NCBI RefSeq assembly: GCF_004348895.1 | Contig: NZ_RRZK01000029.1 | Location: 186,001 to 250,000, forward strand | Direction of reading: 5' to 3' | Length of the DNA: 64,000 nt | DNA from: Pseudomonas vancouverensis | GTDB taxonomy: Bacteria > Pseudomonadota > Gammaproteobacteria > Pseudomonadales > Pseudomonadaceae | Part shown: in pieces, positions 44,431 to 52,937 of the stretch | Numbering within the stretch: the stretch's first letter is position 1 | Layout: every line of letters begins with the position of its first letter | Translations under genes and position numbers: made by a program | The notes under the pieces: model-generated | The model's input: the letters and a program-made list of their open reading frames with translations, nothing else | Database searches by the model: none | What the model was told of the DNA's origin: nothing

Positions 44431-45036
44431 TCAGAGGTGCAGCGTCGGGTGTGTCAACCGATGCTGCTGCAGGATGTACTGGCGCAGGCGCTCGGTTTCG
44501 TCCGTATCGCTCTGGCTGAGCTGGTAAGCGTAGAAACCCTGTTCGGTCTCTTTCTCGAAGGTCCCGCGCAAGGCGATCCGCTCGTAGCCTGAAGGGCTGA
44601 ACCACTGCACGAAATGGCGCGGCGGCTTGGTCTTGTTGCGAATTTCCAGCAGCACGCCTTTGCACGACACTTCATGAACGAACATTGCGCCGGGTTGGCC
44701 CTTGGAGTTTTCCAGTGCCACCGGCTCTTCGAGCACCAGCCGCCATGGGCGAACCATCGGCCCGTCTTCATAAATGCTCGGCACGCCGAGGCGCAAATGC
44801 AGGGCATGGAACTCGTCTTCCACCAAGTGCAGGGGGAAGGTGATCTGCTGGTTTTCGAAGCTGGCCTGGATGGTCACTTGCTCATGCGCCGCCAGGCGTG
44901 TGAGCAAATCACGGATTTGCGAACCGCCATTGACGAGCAGGCTCGACGTGGCATCGCGCACGTTGAGTTGCGGGTTGTGTTGCATGGTCTGGATGAAATC
45001 CAGCTCGTCCTGGGTCAGGAGTGCGTCGCGATGCAT
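44431..45036 (-). CDS. PilZ-like protein
   Basis: About 201 residues in two parts: an N-terminal YcgR-like domain and a C-terminal PilZ-like domain (VHEVSCKGVLLEIR). The canonical PilZ motifs RxxxR and D/NxSxxG are only partly met: RPWRL and ExSxxG (EVSCKG), so cyclic di-GMP binding is uncertain. The start is unclear: an ATG at 45036 is used, while a TTG at 45090 would butt directly against the LOV gene. It ends 2 bases from the convergent LitR-like gene and is downstream of the LOV gene on the same strand. Confidence 0.65.
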   Translation of the reverse strand: MHRDALLTQDELDFIQTMQHNPQLNVRDATSSLLVNGGSQIRDLLTRLAAHEQVTIQASFENQQITFPLHLVEDEFHALHLRLGVPSIYEDGPMVRPWRLVLEEPVALENSKGQPGAMFVHEVSCKGVLLEIRNKTKPPRHFVQWFSPSGYERIALRGTFEKETEQGFYAYQLSQSDTDETERLRQYILQQHRLTHPTLHL

Positions 45037-45090
45037 GGCCAGCTCGAAAGATATAGTTACAAAGTCATTGGTGATTGTAGTTAATGACAA

Positions 45091-45567
45091 CTAATTCGCC
45101 GGAATGTTTGCGCCGTTCGTCGCTTTCAGGGCGGCCAGTTCAGCCTGCAACTGCGCTACTTGCGTTTCAAGCTGCGCCACACGCTGCTGCGCCTTGACCT
45201 GTACGGTCACGTCTTTCTGCACACCGACAAAATAGGTTTGTCCGTCGTCCGGGTTTTTTACCGTCGAAAGGGACAGTTCGTTCCAGAACGGCGTGCCATC
45301 CTTGCGGTAGTTCCTCAAGATTTCCCGGCACGAGCCTTCATTCCGGAGCGTCGTGCGAATGGCCGCCAGGGACTCCTGGTCACGGTCTCCAGCCTGCAGA
45401 AAGCGGCAGTCCTGATAGAGGATTTCTTCGCTGGTGTATCCGGTCAGGCGCTCGAAGGCCGGGTTGACGTAAATCAGAATGTTGTCCTGATCGCCTTCCT
45501 TTTCCGCCACTACGATTCCATCGTTGGAGGCGTTGATCACCATTTGTAGCAATTGGGCGTTGATCAC
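45091..45567 (-). CDS. Short LOV-domain blue-light photoreceptor
   Basis: A 158-residue protein made of one LOV/PAS domain and a C-terminal coiled coil (QRVAQLETQVAQLQAELAAL, about residues 128-150). The flavin-adduct cysteine is Cys54 in YQDCRFLQAGDRDQ; FVGVQKDVT carries the flavin-contacting Gln. It has no effector domain. Sequence and size match the P. putida short LOV protein PpSB1-LOV, whose deletion abolishes light-induced gene expression through PplR. It should form a blue-light-sensitive dimer. Confidence 0.92.
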   Translation of the reverse strand: MINAQLLQMVINASNDGIVVAEKEGDQDNILIYVNPAFERLTGYTSEEILYQDCRFLQAGDRDQESLAAIRTTLRNEGSCREILRNYRKDGTPFWNELSLSTVKNPDDGQTYFVGVQKDVTVQVKAQQRVAQLETQVAQLQAELAALKATNGANIPAN

Positions 45568-45669
45568 CGAAGCATCCTTTGCTGATTGATTGTCGATTGC
45601 ATTCTAAAAGAACAATCAGCACCTTGCTGTTAATATCCGGGTCTTTTACTCGGACTCAGGATCAGTTTG

Positions 45670-46125
45670 ATGAAAGTCGCCATCATTTCCGGCTCGGTAT
45701 ACGGTACCGCCGAAGAGGTCGCCCGCCACGCCGCGAGCCTGTTGAACGCTGCCGGTTTCGAAACCTGGCACAACCCACGGGCAACCCTGGCTGATGTTCA
45801 GGCTTTTGCTCCCGATGCTTTGCTGGCCGTGACCTCGACCACGGGCATGGGTGAGCTGCCGGACAACCTGCAACCCCTGTACTCGACGATTCGTGACCAG
45901 TTGCCAGCCGCATGGCGCGGTTTGCCGGGAGCGGTGATCGGTTTGGGCGATGCCAGTTACGGCGATACCTTCTGTGGCGGCGGCGAGCAGATGCGCGAGT
46001 TGTTTGGCGAGCTAGGTGTGCGCGAAGTCCTGCCGATGTTGCGTCTGGATGCCAGCGAAAGCGTCACTCCGGAAACGGACGCCGAGCCGTGGCTGGCAGA
46101 GCTGATCAGCGTATTGCGCGGCTGA
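45670..46125 (+). CDS. mioC: Flavodoxin-like protein (MioC type)
   Basis: A 151-residue flavodoxin. The FMN phosphate-binding loop is SGSVYGTAEEVA (residues 8-19), with later loops TSTTGMGELPDN and GLGDASYGDTF. MioC-type flavodoxins serve as electron carriers, for example for biotin synthase. The ATG at 45670 immediately follows an in-frame TTG; the ATG is preferred. It diverges from the LOV gene. Confidence 0.88.
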   Translation: MKVAIISGSVYGTAEEVARHAASLLNAAGFETWHNPRATLADVQAFAPDALLAVTSTTGMGELPDNLQPLYSTIRDQLPAAWRGLPGAVIGLGDASYGDTFCGGGEQMRELFGELGVREVLPMLRLDASESVTPETDAEPWLAELISVLRG

Positions 46126-46347
46126 CGTCACCCCTCGGTAGCCAGTCAGGGTTCTGACGCAGTGGTTGCAGCCCTGTGTCAGGCCCGGTCTGGCGCCGAT
46201 ACTTTGACAGGGATCCGGATTTAAACCTGCACTGACTCGCCGGGCCATCAAGCTGGCTGCCAATGCAACTACAGGTTCGGCACAGGGTGACTAGACTCGG
46301 TATTCATTGGAAACACTCCATAATAAAAATGACCGAGGTTCCTTGCC

Positions 46348-47130
46348 GTGAATGCCGCTTCTTTCGCATCGCAACACAGTGTCAAAGATCAAGTCAGTGC
46401 CGCCGAATGGCAAACCCGCGTCGACCTCGCGGCCTGTTATCGACTCGTTGCCCAGCATGGTTGGGACGATCTGATTTTTACCCACATTTCCGCCAAGGTG
46501 CCCGGCACCGAAGACTTCCTGATCAACCCGTTCGGGATGATGTTTCACGAAATCACCGCGTCCAGTCTGGTCAAGGTCGACCAGGCCGGCAACAAGCTGA
46601 TGGACAGCCCCTACGAGATCAACCCCGCGGGCTACACCATCCACAGTGCTGTGCACGAGGTTCGCCATGATGTGACCTGCGTACTGCATACGCACACCGC
46701 GTCGGGTGTTGCCGTGTCGGCGCAAAAGCAGGGCATCTTGCCGATCAGTCAGCAGTCGTTGTTCGTCCTTTCCAGCCTGGCGTATCACGCCTATGAAGGG
46801 GTGGCGCTCAACCATGAAGAGAAAGCGCGACTGCAGGCCGACCTTGGGGAAAACAATTTCCTGATGCTGCACAACCATGGCTTGTTGACCTGTGGCGGCA
46901 CCATCGCCGACACCTTCCTGATGATGTTCACCTTCCAGCGTGCCTGCGACATACAAGTCATGGCGCAGACCGGCGGTGCTGAACTGATCGCCATCGAACC
47001 GCAAATCCTCGCCGGCGCCAAAGCCATGATCGCCGGCGTTACCAAAAGTGCTCAAGGAATGGGTGGCGCGTTGGCCTGGCCGGCGCTGCTGCGCAAGCTC
47101 GATAAACTGGACGCGGGTTATAAACTCTGA
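46348..47130 (+). CDS. Class II aldolase/adducin family protein
   Basis: A 260-residue class II aldolase/adducin domain protein. The zinc histidines are visible in HEVRHDVTCVLHTHTASGVAV and NHGLLTCGGTIADTF. Start is GTG with GAGG at about 9 bases; no in-frame ATG fits better. The family contains sugar-phosphate aldolases and decarboxylases, but this subfamily is uncharacterised. Its stop overlaps the next gene's ATG by one base. It is the first gene of a cluster also found in P. aeruginosa (PA3430-PA3427 region). Confidence 0.88.
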   Translation: MNAASFASQHSVKDQVSAAEWQTRVDLAACYRLVAQHGWDDLIFTHISAKVPGTEDFLINPFGMMFHEITASSLVKVDQAGNKLMDSPYEINPAGYTIHSAVHEVRHDVTCVLHTHTASGVAVSAQKQGILPISQQSLFVLSSLAYHAYEGVALNHEEKARLQADLGENNFLMLHNHGLLTCGGTIADTFLMMFTFQRACDIQVMAQTGGAELIAIEPQILAGAKAMIAGVTKSAQGMGGALAWPALLRKLDKLDAGYKL

Positions 47131-48032
47131 TGGCACTCGCCGAGATCCCTCTGTGTGTCTGGCGCAAACGCAGCCAGAGCTTCGTCTTCCGTGGCCAGAC
47201 CCTCCGTTACTGGACGGCGGGGCAGGGTGAGCCGTTGCTGCTCATTCACGGTTTTCCGACCGCCAGTTGGGACTGGCACTACCTGTGGCAACCGCTGGCG
47301 CAGCGATACCGCGTGATTGCCTGTGACATGCTCGGTTTTGGCGACTCGGCGAAACCGGCGAACCACGAGTACAGCCTGCTGGAACAGGCGGATCTGCAAC
47401 AGGCATTGCTCGCTCACTTGAACATTGAGCAGCCTGTGCACGTGATGGCGCACGATTACGGTGACAGCGTCGCCCAGGAATTGTTGGCCCGGCATTACGA
47501 GTCGCGTGCGCAAATCGCCAGTTGCGTGTTCCTCAACGGCGGGCTGTTCCCGGAAACCCACCGCCCGGTGTTGATGCAAAAACTCCTGCTCAGCCCGTTG
47601 GGCTGGATGATCGGCCGTGCATTCAGTCGCGACGGACTGGTCAAGAGCTTTCGGCAGATTTTCGGCCCGCAAACCCGCCCCAGTGAAAGCGAGATGGATG
47701 ATTTCTGGAGCCTGGTCGAAAGCCACCGCGGGCCGCGGATCATGCACAAGCTGATTGCCTATATTCCCGAACGGCGGGAGCAGCGCGACCGCTGGGTGAC
47801 GGCGATGCAGCGCAACGACGTGCCCTTGCGGGTGATTGACGGTGAGGTCGATCCGATCTCGGGTGCGCACATGGTCGAGCGTTATCGGGAGCTGATTCCT
47901 GATGCCGACACGGTGCTGTTGCCCGGCATCGGCCATTACCCACAGATCGAGGCACCGTGTCAGGTGCTCAAGCACTACCTGTCGTTCCGCGATCAATTGC
48001 TGTTTCCGCCGCGCAAAGTGGCATGCTCATGA
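47130..48032 (+). CDS. Alpha/beta hydrolase, epoxide hydrolase/dehalogenase-like
   Basis: A 300-residue alpha/beta-fold hydrolase. The oxyanion motif HGFPTASWDW begins at residue 40. The nucleophile elbow MAHDYGDS has Asp109 rather than Ser, pointing to the epoxide hydrolase/haloalkane dehalogenase group, and GIGHYPQIEAP carries the base. Translation is coupled to the upstream aldolase-family gene. The physiological substrate is unknown. Confidence 0.88.
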   Translation: MALAEIPLCVWRKRSQSFVFRGQTLRYWTAGQGEPLLLIHGFPTASWDWHYLWQPLAQRYRVIACDMLGFGDSAKPANHEYSLLEQADLQQALLAHLNIEQPVHVMAHDYGDSVAQELLARHYESRAQIASCVFLNGGLFPETHRPVLMQKLLLSPLGWMIGRAFSRDGLVKSFRQIFGPQTRPSESEMDDFWSLVESHRGPRIMHKLIAYIPERREQRDRWVTAMQRNDVPLRVIDGEVDPISGAHMVERYRELIPDADTVLLPGIGHYPQIEAPCQVLKHYLSFRDQLLFPPRKVACS

Positions 48033-48226
48033 GGGGTAAAGGAAAGCACGCAGCCTGAGACATCGCGCTGTTTGCGCTGCCCAGGCTGCTGTTTGCTGCG
48101 TCATTGCCGAGTTCATCATCCCCCAGCCTTATCGCGCACCATTCAGCCTCCCCGTTGTTCATTGTGACCCACCGCGCCGTGCCTGAAACTCGGACTCAAT
48201 GTCCCTTGGCCTGCTGGAGTCGCCCC

Positions 48227-49138
48227 ATGAATGATTCTGTTCGTTTCGAAGATAAAGTCGTGATCATCACCGGTGCGGGTGGCGGCCTGGGGCGGGCGCA
48301 TGCATTGCTGTTCGCCAAGCAGGGCGCCAGGGTGCTGGTCAACGATCTGGGTGGCTCGGCCCAGGGCGAAGGGGCGAATGCCTCTGCCGCGGATCGCGTG
48401 GTGGCGGAAATTCGCGAAGCCGGCGGTATCGCCGAGGCCAACCATGATTCGGTCACCGATGGCGACAAGCTGGTCCAGCATGCACTCGACGTGTTTGGCC
48501 GTGTCGACGTGGTGGTCAATAACGCCGGCATCCTGCGTGACAAGACCTTCCACAAGATGGAAGACGCCGACTGGGACATCGTTTATCGCGTGCATGTCGA
48601 AGGCGCCTACAAGGTTACCCGCGCTGCTTGGCCGCACATGCGCGAGCAGAATTACGGCCGGGTGATTTTCACCGCATCGACCTCGGGCATCTACGGCAAC
48701 TTCGGGCAGTCCAACTACGGCATGGCCAAGCTCGGTCTCTACGGCCTGACCCGCACGCTGGCCATCGAAGGCCGCAAGAACAACATCCTGGTCAACGCCA
48801 TCGCCCCCACCGGCGGTACGCGCATGACCGAAGGCTTGATCCCGCCGCAGGTGTTCGAACAGCTCAAGCCGGAGCTGGTGAGCCCGTTGGTGGTGTACCT
48901 GGCCAGCGAAGACTGTCAGGACACATCCGGTCTGTTCGAAGTGGGCGGTGGCTGGATGGGCAAGGTGCGCTGGGAGCGTAGTCTCGGTGTCGGCTTTGAT
49001 CCACGGGCCGGTTTCTCACCGCAGGACGTGGCGGCCAACTGGCAGCAGATTTGCGACTTCGAGGGGGCGGCGCATCCGAAGGACAATATCGAAGCGCTGA
49101 AGGAAATGATGGGGAATCTGCAGAAGTATTCGATCTGA
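48227..49138 (+). CDS. Short-chain dehydrogenase, peroxisomal multifunctional enzyme-like
   Basis: A 303-residue SDR. NAD motif TGAGGGLGRAHA starts at residue 15, NNAG at 98, and Tyr164-xxx-Lys168 (SNYGMAKLGLYG) is catalytic. The sequence (RVLVNDLGGSAQG, SNYGMAKLGLYGLTRTLAIEG) and longer C-terminal region match the D-3-hydroxyacyl-CoA dehydrogenase domain of multifunctional enzyme type 2, suggesting hydroxyacyl-CoA oxidation. The ATG at 48227 was chosen over an open upstream extension. It belongs to the aldolase/hydrolase cluster, though after a 194-base gap. Confidence 0.85.
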   Translation: MNDSVRFEDKVVIITGAGGGLGRAHALLFAKQGARVLVNDLGGSAQGEGANASAADRVVAEIREAGGIAEANHDSVTDGDKLVQHALDVFGRVDVVVNNAGILRDKTFHKMEDADWDIVYRVHVEGAYKVTRAAWPHMREQNYGRVIFTASTSGIYGNFGQSNYGMAKLGLYGLTRTLAIEGRKNNILVNAIAPTGGTRMTEGLIPPQVFEQLKPELVSPLVVYLASEDCQDTSGLFEVGGGWMGKVRWERSLGVGFDPRAGFSPQDVAANWQQICDFEGAAHPKDNIEALKEMMGNLQKYSI

Positions 49139-49159
49139 TCTTCGCTGCTTTACACCCCT

Positions 49160-49188
49160 TGTAGGAGCCAGCAAGCCGGCTCCTACAA
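49160..49188. repeat. REP-like palindrome
   Basis: TTGTAGGAGCCAGCAAGCCGGCTCCTACAA, a variant REP with GGAGCCAGC/GCCGGCTCC arms, after the SDR gene. It may serve as its terminator. Confidence 0.75.
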
Positions 49189-49224
49189 TTATCCAGTGCA
49201 TCCCTACCCCGTAAATAGCGCCCA

Positions 49225-49253
49225 TAAAAAAGGCCGCTGCAAACGCAGCGGCC
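49225..49253 (-). terminator. Orphan intrinsic terminator on the minus strand
   Basis: GGCCGCTGC/GCAGCGGCC 9-bp perfect stem with a 4-base loop. On the minus strand it is followed by six T residues. No convincing minus-strand gene lies upstream of it, so it may end a small RNA, an antisense transcript or the remnant of a lost gene. Confidence 0.7.
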
Positions 49254-49608
49254 AAGGTAAGACGTTGGATCAAGGAGCTACAAATCAACGTCAGTGAACA
49301 GGGGCGATAAACCGAATCTCGATCCATCTGAAATCTGTGGGTAATGGCGCATGCCGTTATCCGATGCTTTCGGCTGTCTGCCGTGAAAGCCCGCTCAGAA
49401 TAAGCCCTTGGTGACAAAGGAAAAATACTGATTCCGGACATGCTCTGTTGCAGTCTGAGCAACAGTGCGCGCGCACGCGATGCCCCCAGGTGATGCCTTG
49501 GCGCCAGTCATCCTTTGGAGGTACAGCGCGAATACCTCCTTGGTGCGCTTATCGACCCCGTTGCCCGGCAGTAGGGTGAGGCCTTCTGTCACTCACCGGG
49601 GAAGACGC

Positions 49609-51402
49609 ATGACAAAAACAACAATGCGCGCCATCTTCACACCGCACGCACTGGCGGCTGCGGTGGCCTTGGGCTGTTGTGCCCAGGCACAGGCCGTTTC
49701 ATTCAACATCGGGGAAATCGAGGGGACATTCGATTCGTCCCTGTCGGTCGGCGCGAGCTGGGGTATGCGCGATGCCGACAAGTCGCTGGTGGGTATTCCC
49801 AACGGCGGGACCGGCCAGGCGTCGACCGGTGATGACGGGCGACTCAACTTCGGCAAAGGCGAAACCTTTTCGAAGATCTTCAAGGGCATTCATGACCTGG
49901 AATTGAAGTACGGCGACACCGGCATGTTCGTGCGTGGCAAGTACTGGTACGACTTCGAACTGAAGGATGAAAGCCGTCCGTTCAAGGACATCAGTGATCA
50001 CAATCGCAAGGAGGGCGCCAAGTCCTCGGGCGGCGAAATCCTCGACGCCTTCGTTTATCACAACTACTCCATTGCCGATCTGCCGGGCACGGTTCGCGCC
50101 GGTAAACAGGTGGTCAGTTGGGGTGAAAGCACCTTCATCGGCAACTCCATCAACAGCATCAACCCGATCGACGTATCCGCATTCCGCCGGCCCGGAGCCG
50201 AGATCAAGGAAGGCCTGATTCCGGTCAACATGCTGTTCGCCTCGCAGGGACTGACCGACAAGTTGACCGTCGAAGGTTTCTACCAACTGGAATGGGACCA
50301 GACCGTTGTCGACAACTGCGGCACATTTTTCGGCAACGATGTGGTGGCCGACGGTTGCAACAACAATTACACGGTTGCCAGCCCGGCCATCGCGCCGTTG
50401 CAACCGGTTGCCGCAGCGTTTGGCCAGGGCTTCGAGGTCACCCGGGAAGGGGTGGTGGTTCCTCGCGGTCAGGACCGCGATGCGCGGGATTCGGGGCAGT
50501 GGGGTACCGCACTGCGCTGGTTGGGGGATGACACCGAGTACGGCCTGTATTTCATGAATTACCACAGCCGCACACCCAATGTCGGTACGACCACGGCCGG
50601 CCTCTCCACGCTGGCGAGCATTCCCGGGATTGTCGCGGCGGCCAACCGGCTTGCCCCTGGCAGCGGCTCGGGTCTTGCGCAAAGCGTGATGCTCGGTCGC
50701 GGCCAGTACTACCTGGAATATCCGGAGGACATTCGCCTCTATGGGGCGAGCTTCTCCACCACTTTGCCGACCGGCACGGCGTGGACCGGGGAGATCAGCT
50801 ACCGACCCAACGCACCGGTGCAGATCAATACCAACGACCTGACCCTGGCAATGCTCAACCCGATTGCCGGAGGTGCGGCTTCGCCTATCGCGACTGCGCC
50901 GGGCGCCGACAACAAGGGCTATCGACGCAAGGAAGTGACACAGGTCCAGAGCACCCTCACGCACTTTATCGATCAGGTTGCCGGCGCTGATCGCCTGACC
51001 CTGGTGGGCGAAGCGGCAATGGTCCATGTCGGTGGCCTGGAGGCCCGCAGCAAGCTGCGTTATGGCCGCGATTCGGTGTACGGCCAGTACGGTTTCGGCG
51101 GCGATACCGATGGCTTCGTGACCTCGAATTCGTGGGGTTATCGCGCCCGGGCGATCCTCGATTACAACAACGTCATTGCCGGGATCAACTTCAGGCCCAA
51201 CCTCTCCTGGTCCCACGATGTCGTCGGCTACGGTCCCAACGGCCTGTTCAACGAAGGCGCCAAGGCCATCAGCCTCGGTGTCGATGCGGACTATCGCAAT
51301 ACCTACACCGCAAGCCTCAGTTACACCGACTTCTTCGGCGGCGACTACAACACGCTCACAGACCGTGACTTCGTGGCGCTGAGCTTTGGCGTGAACTTCT
51401 GA
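49609..51402 (+). CDS. DUF1302 outer-membrane-type protein
   Basis: A 597-residue DUF1302 family protein. A signal peptide is visible (about residues 8-29, ending near AQAQAVSF) and the rest alternates like a beta-barrel, ending in a Phe (FGVNF), typical of outer-membrane proteins. DUF1302 genes nearly always pair with DUF1329, as here, and occur near genes for hydrophobic or sterol/ester metabolism. A second start at MRAIFTP is possible. Function unknown. Confidence 0.88.
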   Translation: MTKTTMRAIFTPHALAAAVALGCCAQAQAVSFNIGEIEGTFDSSLSVGASWGMRDADKSLVGIPNGGTGQASTGDDGRLNFGKGETFSKIFKGIHDLELKYGDTGMFVRGKYWYDFELKDESRPFKDISDHNRKEGAKSSGGEILDAFVYHNYSIADLPGTVRAGKQVVSWGESTFIGNSINSINPIDVSAFRRPGAEIKEGLIPVNMLFASQGLTDKLTVEGFYQLEWDQTVVDNCGTFFGNDVVADGCNNNYTVASPAIAPLQPVAAAFGQGFEVTREGVVVPRGQDRDARDSGQWGTALRWLGDDTEYGLYFMNYHSRTPNVGTTTAGLSTLASIPGIVAAANRLAPGSGSGLAQSVMLGRGQYYLEYPEDIRLYGASFSTTLPTGTAWTGEISYRPNAPVQINTNDLTLAMLNPIAGGAASPIATAPGADNKGYRRKEVTQVQSTLTHFIDQVAGADRLTLVGEAAMVHVGGLEARSKLRYGRDSVYGQYGFGGDTDGFVTSNSWGYRARAILDYNNVIAGINFRPNLSWSHDVVGYGPNGLFNEGAKAISLGVDADYRNTYTASLSYTDFFGGDYNTLTDRDFVALSFGVNF

Positions 51403-51425
51403 TCTGGCTGAAAAGGATGACTTCA

Positions 51426-52796
51426 ATGCGCAAGATGATTTTGCAGTTCGGTACGGTGCTGGCCCTCAGTGTGTTGGCCGTGCAGGTGATGGCCGCGGTC
51501 TCGGTGGAAGAGGCCAATCAGCTGGGTACCTCCCTGACGCCGCTGGGCGCCGAGAAGAAGGGCAATGCCGATGGCTCGATTCCAGCCTGGACCGGTGGCA
51601 TTGCAAAAAATGCCGGAGCGGTGGACAGCAAAGGTTTTCTGGCCGACCCCTTCGCCAATGAGAAACCGCTGTTCATCATCACCGCGGCCACCGTCGACAA
51701 GTACAAGGACAAGCTGTCCGACGGCCAGATCGCGATGTTCAAACGCTACCCGGAAACCTACCGGATTCCGGTCTATCCGACCCACCGCACCGTGGCCCTG
51801 CCAACGGAGATCTATGAGTCGGCCAAGCGCAGTGCGTTGAACGTCACACCGATCAACGACGGTAACGGCCTGGCCAATTTCACCGGCAATCGCTATTACG
51901 CCTTCCCGATTCCGAAGAACGGCGTGGAGGTGATCTGGAACCACATCACCCGTTATCACGGCGGCAATCTGCGCCGTACCATCACCCAGGCGACGCCGCA
52001 GTCCAATGGTGATTTCACGGTGATCCGTTTCAAGGACGAAGTCGCCGTGCCATCGCTGCTCAGTGATTTGAAACCGGGCAGCGACGATAACGTCCTCAAC
52101 TACTTCAAGCAGGAAGTGACGGCGCCGGCGCGTCTGGCGGGCAACGTGTTGCTGGTTCACGAGACCCTCGATCAGGTCAAGGAACCGCGCAAGGCGTGGA
52201 TCTACAACGCCGGCCAGCGCCGCGTGCGTCGTGCGCCACAGGTGGCCTATGACGGCGTGGGGACGTCTTCCGATGGCCTGCGTACCACCGACAACTTCGA
52301 CATGTTTTCCGGTGCGCCGGACCGTTATGACTGGAAGCTGGTCGGTAAAAAGGAGATGTACATTCCGTACAACAGTTACAAGCTCGACTCGCCCAACCTC
52401 AAGTACACCGACGTGATCAAGGCCGGGCATATCAACCAGGACCTGACTCGTTATGAATTGCACCGGGTCTGGGAAGTGGTTGCCACGGTGAAACCCAACG
52501 AGCGGCACATTTATGCCAAGCGCCATATGTACATCGATGAAGACAGCTGGCAAGTGGCGCTGGCGGATCACTACGATGGTCGTGGCCAGCTCTGGCGAGT
52601 GGCCGAAGGGCACGCACAGTTCTACTACGATCATCAGGTGCCGGCCTACACCGTCGAAGCCCTGTATGACCTGATTGCCGGTCGCTACATCGCGCTGGGC
52701 ATGAAGAACGAAGAGAAGCGCAGTTTCGAATTCAACATCGATGCAAAAGCCGGGGACTACACGCCGGCAGCCTTGCGGAGTACGGGAGTTCGGTAA
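51426..52796 (+). CDS. DUF1329 periplasmic protein
   Basis: A 456-residue DUF1329 family protein with an N-terminal signal peptide (VLALSVLAVQVMAAV, cut near residue 24). DUF1329 shares a fold with LolB/LppX-type lipid-binding proteins, so periplasmic handling of a lipophilic ligand is a reasonable inference. The ATG at 51426 is preferred to that at 51417, since AAAAGGA is correctly spaced from it. It follows the DUF1302 gene by 23 bases. Confidence 0.88.
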   Translation: MRKMILQFGTVLALSVLAVQVMAAVSVEEANQLGTSLTPLGAEKKGNADGSIPAWTGGIAKNAGAVDSKGFLADPFANEKPLFIITAATVDKYKDKLSDGQIAMFKRYPETYRIPVYPTHRTVALPTEIYESAKRSALNVTPINDGNGLANFTGNRYYAFPIPKNGVEVIWNHITRYHGGNLRRTITQATPQSNGDFTVIRFKDEVAVPSLLSDLKPGSDDNVLNYFKQEVTAPARLAGNVLLVHETLDQVKEPRKAWIYNAGQRRVRRAPQVAYDGVGTSSDGLRTTDNFDMFSGAPDRYDWKLVGKKEMYIPYNSYKLDSPNLKYTDVIKAGHINQDLTRYELHRVWEVVATVKPNERHIYAKRHMYIDEDSWQVALADHYDGRGQLWRVAEGHAQFYYDHQVPAYTVEALYDLIAGRYIALGMKNEEKRSFEFNIDAKAGDYTPAALRSTGVR

Positions 52797-52820
52797 TCGT
52801 CCTACAGCCACTTACACATA

Positions 52821-52846
52821 AAGGTGACCTTATGGTCACCTTTTTT
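52821..52846 (+). terminator. Intrinsic terminator after the DUF1329 gene
   Basis: GGTGACC/GGTCACC 7-bp stem with a TTAT loop and six T residues, closing the DUF1302/DUF1329 message. Confidence 0.9.
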
Positions 52847-52937
52847 ATGGGGGGCGATCAGTGTGTTGAATACTTCTTCAACAAGCGACCGGATGAGGTC
52901 TAGGGTGGCGCCAGAATTATAAAAAAGGCGCACCACC

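Larger units (their letters stand above)
49139..49608. other. Intergenic region before the DUF1302 gene
   Basis: About 470 bases without a convincing gene. It holds a REP-like palindrome (49160-49188), a hairpin with a T-run on the minus strand (49225-49253) and presumably the promoter of the DUF1302/DUF1329 pair. A short minus-strand reading frame (49395-49592, 65 residues) and a plus-strand extension of the DUF1302 frame were judged unconvincing. Confidence 0.6.

Noticed and set aside
49395..49592. 65-codon minus-strand frame before the orphan terminator
   Set aside because: Considered as the gene served by the terminator, but it has no family match or clear ribosome site and lies about 140 bases from the terminator.
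49699..51426. Minus-strand frame of 575 codons opposite the DUF1302 gene
   Set aside because: Shadow composition, no ribosome site and no domain; the plus-strand protein has a clear signal peptide and beta-barrel end.
51423..52811. Minus-strand frame of 462 codons opposite the DUF1329 gene
   Set aside because: Antisense shadow; also blocked by the intrinsic terminator reading the other way.
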